This document shows positions 42,191-49,519 of a DNA stretch of 64,000 nt, piece after piece. The stretch's first letter is position 1. Every line of letters starts with the position of its first letter. The notes below the pieces were generated by a model. The model saw only the letters and a program-made list of their open reading frames with translations. It searched no databases and was not told the DNA's origin. Both the position numbers and the translations under genes were made by a program. Source of the DNA: Actomonas aquatica (GTDB lineage: Bacteria; Verrucomicrobiota; Verrucomicrobiia; Opitutales; Opitutaceae); the NCBI RefSeq assembly GCF_019679435.2, contig NZ_CP139781.1:5700001-5764000 (forward strand). Reading direction: 5' to 3'.

Positions 42191-42626
42191 CGGGGGCAGG
42201 CGTTTGGTCTTCGTCTTCGGGATCGGGGTCGGGCTTGAGGGAGACCGAGGGATCATCGAGCAGGGTGGCAAACTCGAAATCGATCAGACAGAAGCGACCG
42301 TCGGCCGCCCGGTAGGTGACGTTGCGCAAGAAAGGGTCTTCATGGCGCACGCCGTAGTCTTCGAGTTCACCGAACAGCAGCTTCAGCTTGCGGGAGCTGA
42401 GGTGTTCGACGCGGGTGCCGCAGTTGGTGGTGATGATCGAGAGGGCCTCTGGATCGGACTCGAGGAGTTTGGGCACAAATGGACAGTCGCGCTGCTCAAG
42501 ATGACGCAGGACGGCGACTTCGGTCTCAAAGCGTTCCCGGGCGCGGGCGCCGCGGTAGTGCTTGTGGACCCGACCGTCGAAGCCGATGTGAACGGTGGCG
42601 CGAGCGGTATCCTTGATCTCAGGCAT
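42183..42626 (-). CDS. Miniature protein-kinase-like protein
   Basis: Only 147 residues, with the core of a eukaryotic-type kinase fold recognisable. There is a beta3-like Lys in GRVHKHYRG, an alphaC-like Glu in ERFETEVAVLRHLE, a hinge region LSIITTNCG, a catalytic loop RHEDPFLRNV (HxDxxxxN pattern, close to Bud32/RIO/lipopolysaccharide-kinase families) and a DFG-equivalent LIDFEFA. The glycine loop is minimal and the C-lobe after DFE is replaced by an acidic/proline tail (PDPDPEDEDQTP). It may be a minimal active kinase or a pseudokinase. First gene of the five-gene operon and overlapping the PP2C start, so the two probably act on the same target. The assignment is motif-based. Confidence 0.75.
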   Translation of the reverse strand: MPEIKDTARATVHIGFDGRVHKHYRGARARERFETEVAVLRHLEQRDCPFVPKLLESDPEALSIITTNCGTRVEHLSSRKLKLLFGELEDYGVRHEDPFLRNVTYRAADGRFCLIDFEFATLLDDPSVSLKPDPDPEDEDQTPAPDA

Positions 42627-42739
42627 GATTAAAATTCATAACGGGAGGAACTTACGAGGTGAGGCAGCGGCGGCAAGGTCAGCGCGAGCGATTTGTAGGG
42701 TTTGCCGGAGGGGAACTATGCATGAATTTTGTTTCTTAG

Positions 42740-42755
42740 TGGCATATAAGGTGCT
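42740..42755 (+). promoter_or_regulatory. Candidate sigma-54 promoter upstream of glutamine synthetase (distal)
   Basis: TGGCATATAAGGTGCT fits the sigma-54 consensus TGGCAC-N6-TGCW in spacing: GG at 42741-42742 and GC at 42753-42754. The -24 element is nearly perfect; the -12 has G in place of the first T. Expected transcription start near 42767. Confidence 0.5.
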
Positions 42756-42772
42756 CAAACTACTTCCGCGTC

Positions 42773-42788
42773 TGGACAAACTTTTGCT
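42773..42788 (+). promoter_or_regulatory. Candidate sigma-54 promoter upstream of glutamine synthetase (proximal)
   Basis: TGGACAAACTTTTGCT has GG at 42774-42775 and a perfect TTGCT -12 element with GC at 42786-42787, in correct register; the -24 core is TGGAC instead of TGGCA. Start expected near 42800, 64 bp before the ATG. It lies 33 bp after the distal site. Confidence 0.5.
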
Positions 42789-42863
42789 CATGCGCGGAAC
42801 CGAGACGGTTACCCGTCCCCTTAAAGCAACCCAGCAACCCATTCGTTACTCACCCTAAGTCAT

Positions 42864-43898
42864 ATGGCCAAACTGAAACTGGAATACATCTGGCTCGACG
42901 GTTACACCCCCGTCGCCGGCCTCCGCGGTAAAACTAAGATCGTCGATGGCGATCCCGAGAAGTTCACCCTCGAAGACTGCCCGATGTGGGGCTTCGACGG
43001 TTCCTCGACCAAGCAGGCGGAGGGTAAGAGCTCCGATTGTTTGCTCAAGCCGGTCGGCCTTTATCCGGACAGCAGCCGTGAGAATGGCTTCATTGTCATG
43101 ACCGAGGTGCTTCTCCCGGACGGTTCCCCGCACCCGACCAACACTCGCGCCACCATCCTCGACGACGAGGGCACCTGGTTCGGCTTCGAGCAGGAATACT
43201 TCTTCTACCAAGACGGTCGTCCGCTCGGTTTCCCCGAGGGCGGCTACCCGGCCCCGCAGGGTCCCTACTACACCGGCGTCGGTTACAAGTCCGTCGGTGA
43301 CATCGCCCGCACCATCGTCGAGGAGCATCTCGACGCCTGTATCGATGCCGGCATCAACCACGAGGGCATCAATGCCGAGGTCGCCAAGGGCCAGTGGGAA
43401 TTCCAGATCTTCGGCAAGGGCTCCAAGAAGGCCGCCGACGAGATTTGGGTCGCTCGCTACCTCCTCCTCCGCATCGGTGAAAAGTATGGCGTGGACATCG
43501 AGTTCCACTGCAAGCCGCTCCTCGGTGCCTACGACGATCCGCTCGATTGGAACGGCTCCGGTATGCACTGCAACTTCTCCACCGAATACATGCGCACGGT
43601 TGGTGGTAAGGAATACTTCGAGAAGCTCATGGAAGCCTTCTCCAAGTATCGCGAAGAGCACATCGCCGTCTACGGTCCGGACAATCACCTCCGCCTCACC
43701 GGTCTGCACGAGACCCAGTCGATCGACCAGTTCTCCTGGGGCATCGCCGACCGCGGTGCGTCGATCCGCGTCCCGCACAGCTTCGCCAACAATGGTTGGA
43801 AGGGCTACCTCGAGGATCGCCGTCCGAACTCCGCCGGCGACCCCTACGCCATCGCCGGTCGCATCCTCCAGACGATCGCTACGGTTCCGACCAGCTAA
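42864..43898 (+). CDS. glnII: Glutamine synthetase, class II (eukaryote-like)
   Basis: 344 residues, far shorter than the roughly 470 of class I. Forms glutamine from glutamate, ammonia and ATP, the main route of ammonia assimilation. Class II landmarks: LEYIWLDGY, MWGFDGSSTKQAEG, GFEQEYFFY (metal-binding Glu), INAEVAKGQWEFQIF, WNGSGMHCNFST, GPDNHLRLTGLHET and ADRGASIRVPHS. It should form a decamer and lacks the adenylylation loop of class I, so control is likely transcriptional, in keeping with two sigma-54-type sites upstream. Ends at a perfect terminator (43936-43967). Divergent from the kinase/PP2C operon. Confidence 0.96.
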   Translation: MAKLKLEYIWLDGYTPVAGLRGKTKIVDGDPEKFTLEDCPMWGFDGSSTKQAEGKSSDCLLKPVGLYPDSSRENGFIVMTEVLLPDGSPHPTNTRATILDDEGTWFGFEQEYFFYQDGRPLGFPEGGYPAPQGPYYTGVGYKSVGDIARTIVEEHLDACIDAGINHEGINAEVAKGQWEFQIFGKGSKKAADEIWVARYLLLRIGEKYGVDIEFHCKPLLGAYDDPLDWNGSGMHCNFSTEYMRTVGGKEYFEKLMEAFSKYREEHIAVYGPDNHLRLTGLHETQSIDQFSWGIADRGASIRVPHSFANNGWKGYLEDRRPNSAGDPYAIAGRILQTIATVPTS

Positions 43899-43935
43899 CG
43901 GGAACTAGCTTAGAACCTAAAAGGACTTACACCGA

Positions 43936-43967
43936 ACCACCCCGCCGCGAGCGGGGTGGTTTTTTTT
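43936..43967 (+). terminator. Rho-independent terminator after glutamine synthetase
   Basis: ACCACCCCGC (43936-43945) pairs perfectly with GCGGGGTGGT (43951-43960) across CGCGA and is followed by seven more T. It lies 38 bp after the stop codon and ends 20 bp before the next gene. Confidence 0.93.
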
Positions 43968-43987
43968 GGGGTGGCGCCGGGGAGGTG

Positions 43988-45919
43988 ATGCGCCTTGCTG
44001 TGAGGCCGATGGCGTTGTCCCCGCGCGAAACGGTTGGTGTTGGAGCCTGGTTGGATCGATTGATCACTGGGCTGTATCTGGGCGTGCTGGCGTGGGTCGT
44101 CTGGAATCTCGGTGGGGTGATGGCGCGGCCGATGGGAGCGGGATTTGCCGGGGCGATGGCCGTGGTGGTATTGGTGTGGCTGCGTTGGCTGGTGCTGGAC
44201 GCGACCGGTCTGCCGCGCGGGTGGTGGTGGCCACTGCCGATGCTGGCTTATGCCGGGCTGCATGTGGGCGGGCTTTCGGCGACGCCGGGGCGGGCGGTGA
44301 TGGATGCCTTGCTGGGCGTTTGGGGCGTGGCCGGCTGGTGGGGGGCATTGCACCTGGTGCGGTTCAAAGAGACGCGGCGCTGGCTGTGGCTGGGCGTGGG
44401 GTTGATCACGGTGGTGATGGGGTTGCTGGCGTTTTACCAACGGGCGGTGGACCCGACGTGGCTGCCGCTGGACCGGATTCAATCCAAGCAATACCAAGAG
44501 CGTTCGAGCGGACCCTTTGGGGTGCCGAACAACATGGCGGCCTGGATGCTGATGGTGCTGCCGCCGGCATGGTGGTTGACGTGGCGTTGTCTGCGCAAGC
44601 GGCCGGAGGCGGCGCTCACGGCGGGCGTGGTGGCGGTGCTGGCGAGTGCGGCGCTGGTGTTGAGCCTGTCGCGCGGCGTGTGGCTGGCGGCGTTTCTGGC
44701 GCTGGCGGTGTGGGCGACCGTAGGGCGATCCGGAGGGTGGGGCCGACGTTTTGGCTTGGGCGTTGCGGTGCTGGTAGTGGCGGGCGGGTTGGTGGCGTGG
44801 AGTTATGCCAAGCTGCCGGTGGTGCGGGATCGGATGGACATCATGGTCGAGTATCGGGGCGAACGGACGCGTCCGATGATGTGGTCGGCAGCGTGGCAGA
44901 CTTGGCAGGACTCTCCTTGGACGGGGAGTGGGGGCGGCAGTTTTGAGGCGGTGTTGGAGAAACACCGGCCGGCGCCGTTTCGGGATGCGCCGAAGTGGGT
45001 GCACAACGACTACCTGAATGTATTGAGCGACTATGGGGTGGTGGGGTTTGGTCTGAGTTGGGGATTGGCGGCGGTGGTTTTGGCGGGCACGGCGTGGCGA
45101 CATAGCCGACGGCGAGTGGCTCAGGCGGATGGCGGGGAGCGGGTGGCGTTTGACGACGGCTGGCGGACGGCGGTGGGCGTGGGCCTGCTCGGCCTGTTGT
45201 TGGCGAGCGTGGTGGATTTTCATTTCCATATCCCTGCGGTGGTGTGGTTGGCCGCGCTGGCGGCGGCGGAGTGGACGGGAGGGCGGCGGCGGGGTGACGC
45301 GGTGCCGCGAGCTACAGTGCGCACGAGTAGGGTGAGGCGAATCGGAGCCGCGGCGGTCGGGCTGGTCGCGGTGGTATTGGCGGTGCTGGCTTGGCCGCGC
45401 TATGTGGCGGAGCAGCATCGGTTTTTGGGGCGGGAGCTCACGGACAAGCTGGCCGATAGGGGCGGGGCGCCGTCGGAGGAAGATCTTGCCGCGATTCTGG
45501 TGCATTTTGAGGCGGCGACGCGTTTGGCGCCGGAGCACGAACTAGGCTGGGCGGAGTTGTCGATGGCGATTGCGTTGCAGGCGCACGTCGAGCCGGAGCG
45601 AAAGGTGGAGTTGGGGCGAGAGGCCGAGGTCGCGGCGCGGCGGGCCTTGGCGCTGAGCGAGGCGGTGGCCTGGCATTGGGTGCGCCTCGGGGTGGCCTTG
45701 GATTTACAGGGGGAGTGGGCCGAGGGGGGCTTGGCCTTTGGGCGGGCGGTAAAATTAGCCCCGACCAACGCGCGGGTTTGGTTTTACCAAGGCTTTCATT
45801 TCAGCCAGAAAGCTCACACCCACGCTCTCGCGAGGGTCGCTTTAGCCACTTGCTTGCGTCTTGACGGTGGAATCCGGCAGGCAAAAGCTCTCCGCGCTGA
45901 CCTGGAGCGATCCCCGTAG
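43988..45919 (+). CDS. O-antigen-ligase-like membrane protein with C-terminal TPR domain
   Basis: 643 residues from ATG 43988; the frame is open to 43796, but that part lies within glutamine synthetase and its terminator. GGAGG lies 2-6 bp before this ATG, tight spacing, so ATG 44009 is an alternative. About ten membrane spans cover residues 20-440. A periplasmic loop (PFGVPNNMAAWML ... LSLSRGVWLA) and the Wzy_C signature HNDYLNVLSDYGVVGFG near residues 337-353 identify the O-antigen ligase/polymerase superfamily. The C-terminal 150 residues (YVAEQHRFLGRELTDKL; AATRLAPEHELGWAELS; LGVALDLQGEWAEGGLAF) form TPR-like helices. Role: polymerising or transferring a surface glycan, partner unknown. 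Confidence 0.85.
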   Translation: MRLAVRPMALSPRETVGVGAWLDRLITGLYLGVLAWVVWNLGGVMARPMGAGFAGAMAVVVLVWLRWLVLDATGLPRGWWWPLPMLAYAGLHVGGLSATPGRAVMDALLGVWGVAGWWGALHLVRFKETRRWLWLGVGLITVVMGLLAFYQRAVDPTWLPLDRIQSKQYQERSSGPFGVPNNMAAWMLMVLPPAWWLTWRCLRKRPEAALTAGVVAVLASAALVLSLSRGVWLAAFLALAVWATVGRSGGWGRRFGLGVAVLVVAGGLVAWSYAKLPVVRDRMDIMVEYRGERTRPMMWSAAWQTWQDSPWTGSGGGSFEAVLEKHRPAPFRDAPKWVHNDYLNVLSDYGVVGFGLSWGLAAVVLAGTAWRHSRRRVAQADGGERVAFDDGWRTAVGVGLLGLLLASVVDFHFHIPAVVWLAALAAAEWTGGRRRGDAVPRATVRTSRVRRIGAAAVGLVAVVLAVLAWPRYVAEQHRFLGRELTDKLADRGGAPSEEDLAAILVHFEAATRLAPEHELGWAELSMAIALQAHVEPERKVELGREAEVAARRALALSEAVAWHWVRLGVALDLQGEWAEGGLAFGRAVKLAPTNARVWFYQGFHFSQKAHTHALARVALATCLRLDGGIRQAKALRADLERSP

Positions 45920-45942
45920 ATCGTTTTGAAACCACTTTACCG

Positions 45943-47088
45943 ATGTCCTCCCTCAACTTTCGCCGGTTCCTCATCGCCTCAATCGCAGTTCTGCTCACCT
46001 CCGTCGTCGTGGCGCAGGCACCGGTGAAGCGAGGTTACGTGCGGCTGACCCGGATCGGGCCGACGGTGCAGGTGCAGGACAACGCGACCGGGGAACTGAA
46101 ATACGACCTGAAGGAACAGCCCACGGAAGAGATCCGAATTTTGGAGAAGAGCACTGTGCTGACGGTGGGGGACGACTCCCGGGTCATTCTGGTTTTCTCC
46201 AATGGAGCAACGATCACGGTAGCGGAGAAATCGATTCTCAATATCGAAAGCTACCGGCAGAATCCGTTTGCGGGCGACTACAAGCCGGCCTCCGCCTCGG
46301 AGGAGCCTCCGGCCGATTCGCATACACGCATCCGACTCGAATATGGTGAGTTGGTGGGCAACGTGAAGAAGCTGCGACCCGACTCTACCTTTACCGTGGA
46401 AACTCCGGTTGGTGCCGCTGGTATTCGCGGCACGACCTTCCGCGTGGTGTATCGCCCGCAGGGAGACGGTCAGGCTTTCTTTTCGGTGACGACGCTTGAG
46501 GGCGACGTTGGTGTCACGACCAACGAGGGCACGGTGGACGCACCGATTAGCGTCGTGGACGAGCAGGAGGTCGTGATCGTGATCGAAGTGGATGACGATA
46601 CCGGTGAGGTCACGGTCGTGACGCCGGTCGAGGAGATCGCTCCCGCCAACGCGGATACGGGGACGTTGGCGGACATGACGGCGGCGGTGCAGGATTTGGC
46701 CGAGGCGGTCGTGGATCTCGTGTTTACGGCTGAGAATTCCCAAACCGACGAGCCCGCCGAGGAAGGCGCCGGTGAGACGGGTGATGAATCAGCCGAAGAT
46801 CAGGAAGAGCAGGAAGACGAGGGTGATGACGAATCCGACCAGCAAGATTCGGAGGAAACCGATGAAGGCGAAGGTCAGGATGAGGGTGAGCCGGGAGATG
46901 AGGGCCAACCTGGCGAAGAAGGTGCAGGCCAAACACCGGAAGGTGAAGGCTCGGATAACGAGTTCACCGGAGGAGAAGAAGGGGATGATGACGGTGAGCA
47001 GTCCCAAACTCAAACGCCTCCCGAAAATGACATTCCCCCGGTGATTGATAACGCCGACGAGCAGACTCCTGGTGCGGGACAAGGGTAA
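45943..47088 (+). CDS. Secreted FecR-domain protein with long acidic tail
   Basis: 381 residues. Signal peptide MSSLNFRRFLIASIAVLL ends near VAQA. The FecR domain is visible in SRVILVFSNGATITVAEKS and in TVETPVGAAGIRGTTFRVVY, with a SVTTLEGDVGV strand after it. From about residue 265 the protein is extremely acidic and low-complexity (Glu/Asp/Gly/Gln), likely disordered and able to bind cations. FecR domains usually sense or scaffold at the envelope. A terminator follows (47114-47138), and the next gene encodes a CHASE2 adenylate cyclase; FecR and CHASE2 proteins are often neighbours. Confidence 0.9.
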   Translation: MSSLNFRRFLIASIAVLLTSVVVAQAPVKRGYVRLTRIGPTVQVQDNATGELKYDLKEQPTEEIRILEKSTVLTVGDDSRVILVFSNGATITVAEKSILNIESYRQNPFAGDYKPASASEEPPADSHTRIRLEYGELVGNVKKLRPDSTFTVETPVGAAGIRGTTFRVVYRPQGDGQAFFSVTTLEGDVGVTTNEGTVDAPISVVDEQEVVIVIEVDDDTGEVTVVTPVEEIAPANADTGTLADMTAAVQDLAEAVVDLVFTAENSQTDEPAEEGAGETGDESAEDQEEQEDEGDDESDQQDSEETDEGEGQDEGEPGDEGQPGEEGAGQTPEGEGSDNEFTGGEEGDDDGEQSQTQTPPENDIPPVIDNADEQTPGAGQG

Positions 47089-47113
47089 ATCTTCGGCTTA
47101 ATAACTCCTTTTC

Positions 47114-47138
47114 GCCCCGGCCGTCGGCCGGGGCTTTT
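47114..47138 (+). terminator. Rho-independent terminator after the FecR gene
   Basis: GCCCCGGCC (47114-47122) pairs perfectly with GGCCGGGGC (47126-47134) across a 3-nt loop, followed by TTTTGTT. It separates the FecR transcript from the cyclase gene 80 bp downstream. Confidence 0.88.
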
Positions 47139-47217
47139 GTTGGGCGGGCTTACTTAAAGCGGCTGAGGTGGGCGATTTACTGGACCTCGCGCTCGGGGCC
47201 GGACTAGCTTCGGCGGC

Positions 47218-49479
47218 ATGAGCTCGGCGCGCGTGAAGACACTGTGGGTGATCCTGGCCTTACTGCCGGTGCCGGTGCTGTGGTGCTTTTTATTTGAGTC
47301 GGGCTCGCTCAATCGAGCGCGGGATTGGTCGATGGACCTGCGCTACCGTATCCGTGGTCCGGTGACGACCGAGGCGAAGGTGGTTTACGTCGACATCGAC
47401 TCGCTGAGCATGAGCAAGATTGGCAATTTCCCGTGGAGTCGGGCTTATCTCGCCAAAGTGGCCCGCACCTTGATCGAAGAGGCGGGGGTGAAGGTGGTGG
47501 GCGTTGACTTGGTGTTGTCGGACGCAGGTTTGGCGGAATCGGCCGACATCAATTACATTGTGCAGGGCAACCGCGAACTGGCGGCCTATTTGTGGAACGA
47601 TCCGCCGGTGGTGCTGGCGAGTTCGTTCTCCGCGCAGGTGTCGACGGACATCAATGGCAATTTGATTTATCGGCAGCTCCCGCGGGTGGCGGGGGAGTTG
47701 CCACCCATCCATGAAATCGAGGGGCCGGAGGTGCCGGCCATACGCGTAGTGCCGGGCCAGCCGCCGTATTCGCCGGGCAGCACCGGGCTCATCGACACCG
47801 AGGATCGAGGTGTGCGACGGGTGCCGTTGTGGGCGCCGACCGATGTGCGCACCTACTACCATCTTTCGGTGGAGATGCTGCGACGCTATTGGGATCTCGA
47901 TATTGACGGGGTGAGGGTGGACGGCGACCGACTCCTGTTCGTGCGTCCGGACGGCGAGGTGTTGCGTTCGGTGCCGATGCTGCGGGGGCAGATGCTGGAG
48001 TTGAACTGGTTTTCCAAATGGGACTCTCCCGACCACAATCCGCGGATCAGTTTTTATGACGTCTACGCTTACGCGAGCGCCTTGGAAACAGACGATCCGG
48101 AGGTTGTCGCTACGGGGGAGGCCTTTTTTGCCCAGGAGCAGTTCAAGGATGCCCTGGTGTTGATCGGTCCGGTGGACCCTTTGCTACAGGATTTGGCGAC
48201 GACGCCCTTGGATGAAAATGCGGTGCCCAAGGTGGGGGTGCACGGCAACGCGTTGAAAACGATCCTGGCGGAGAAATATATCCGGAGACTGGATACGTGG
48301 CAGATCTATGTGGTGGTGGTGCTCTTCTCCGTGCTGGTGGCGACGTTGGCGATTTGGGGCGGGCATCGCAGCGCCCTGGCGCGGTTGGTGGCGGTGTTGC
48401 TCGTATTGGGCTACGTGGGGCTTTCGCTGTGGCTGTTCGGCTCGCAGCATCTGGTGTTGCCGTTGGTGACGCCGGTGGGATCGGCGCTGTCGATGACCTT
48501 CCTGGCGATCGGTTGGCAGGTGGTGCAGGAGCAGAAGGCGAAGGGCCGCATCAAGGGCATGTTTGGCACCTACCTCGCGCCGACAGTGGTCGAGTCGATG
48601 ATCAACTCGGGCAAGGACCCGGAGCTCGGCGGTCACGACGCGGAGATCACGCCGTATTTTTCGGATATCCAGAGTTTCTCCTCGTTCTCGGAGGTGCTGA
48701 CGTCGTCGCAGTTGGGTGAACTCCTGAACGAGTATCTGACGGCCTGCACCGACATCATTCAGGCCGAGGGCGGCACTCTGGATAAATACATCGGTGACGC
48801 GGTGGTGGCGATGTTTGGTGCGCCGGTGGATTTGGCCGACCACGCCTACAAGGCCTGTTTGACGGCATTGCTGGTGCAGCAGCGGCTGGATGAGCTGCGG
48901 GCCAAGTGGACAGCCGAAGGCGACAAATGGCCGGACATGGTGCACCGCATGCGCACCCGGATTGGGCTCAATACTGGCAAGTGTATGATCGGAAACATGG
49001 GCAGTCGGACGCGCTTCAACTACACCATGATGGGGGACAATGTGAACCTGGCGGCGCGCATGGAAAGTGGTGCCAAAGCGTGGGGCGCGTTCACCATGGT
49101 GGCGGACACCACGCGGGTCGCTTGCGAGCAGCATGGCGGTGACCGGATCGTGTTTCGTCGTCTGGGCCGCATCACGGTGCAGGGCCGTTCGCAGCCGGTG
49201 CCGATTCACGAGGTGACGGGCCTGCGCGAGCAGGTGAGCGACCGGACACTGGAGTGCCTGGCGCTGTTCGATCAGGGCTTGGAAAAGTATTACGCGCGGG
49301 ATTGGGAGGGCGCGGCGGCGCTCTTCAAGCGGTCGGCGGAACTGGAGCCACTCATTCCGGGGCAGGCACCCGGCGTGAAAGCCAACCCGTCCTTGGTTTA
49401 CCAAAAGATCGTCGCGGAGACAGCGGCGAAGCCGCCCCCGCCGGATTGGGATGGCGTTTACCACATGACGAGCAAGTGA
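47218..49479 (+). CDS. CHASE2-domain class III adenylate cyclase
   Basis: 753 residues. A first membrane span (VILALLPVPVLWCFLF) leads to a periplasmic CHASE2 sensor (about 30-360; VVYVDIDSLSMSKIGNFPWSR is typical). Three membrane spans (about 365-435) and the cytosolic cyclase domain (about 475-640) follow. The cyclase has YFSDIQSFSSFSE (first metal Asp), LDKYIGDAVVAMFGAP (second metal Asp and adenine-type Lys), RTRIGLNTGKCMIGNMGS and YTMMGDNVNLAARME. It should make cAMP in response to an extracytoplasmic signal. A TPR-like tail (LFDQGLEKYYARDWEGAAALF) closes it. The preceding secreted FecR protein may be linked to the sensing. Confidence 0.93.
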   Translation: MSSARVKTLWVILALLPVPVLWCFLFESGSLNRARDWSMDLRYRIRGPVTTEAKVVYVDIDSLSMSKIGNFPWSRAYLAKVARTLIEEAGVKVVGVDLVLSDAGLAESADINYIVQGNRELAAYLWNDPPVVLASSFSAQVSTDINGNLIYRQLPRVAGELPPIHEIEGPEVPAIRVVPGQPPYSPGSTGLIDTEDRGVRRVPLWAPTDVRTYYHLSVEMLRRYWDLDIDGVRVDGDRLLFVRPDGEVLRSVPMLRGQMLELNWFSKWDSPDHNPRISFYDVYAYASALETDDPEVVATGEAFFAQEQFKDALVLIGPVDPLLQDLATTPLDENAVPKVGVHGNALKTILAEKYIRRLDTWQIYVVVVLFSVLVATLAIWGGHRSALARLVAVLLVLGYVGLSLWLFGSQHLVLPLVTPVGSALSMTFLAIGWQVVQEQKAKGRIKGMFGTYLAPTVVESMINSGKDPELGGHDAEITPYFSDIQSFSSFSEVLTSSQLGELLNEYLTACTDIIQAEGGTLDKYIGDAVVAMFGAPVDLADHAYKACLTALLVQQRLDELRAKWTAEGDKWPDMVHRMRTRIGLNTGKCMIGNMGSRTRFNYTMMGDNVNLAARMESGAKAWGAFTMVADTTRVACEQHGGDRIVFRRLGRITVQGRSQPVPIHEVTGLREQVSDRTLECLALFDQGLEKYYARDWEGAAALFKRSAELEPLIPGQAPGVKANPSLVYQKIVAETAAKPPPPDWDGVYHMTSK

Positions 49480-49519
49480 GGGATGAGCATCGGCGCGGCG
49501 TGGCGCCGGGGTCCGTTGC

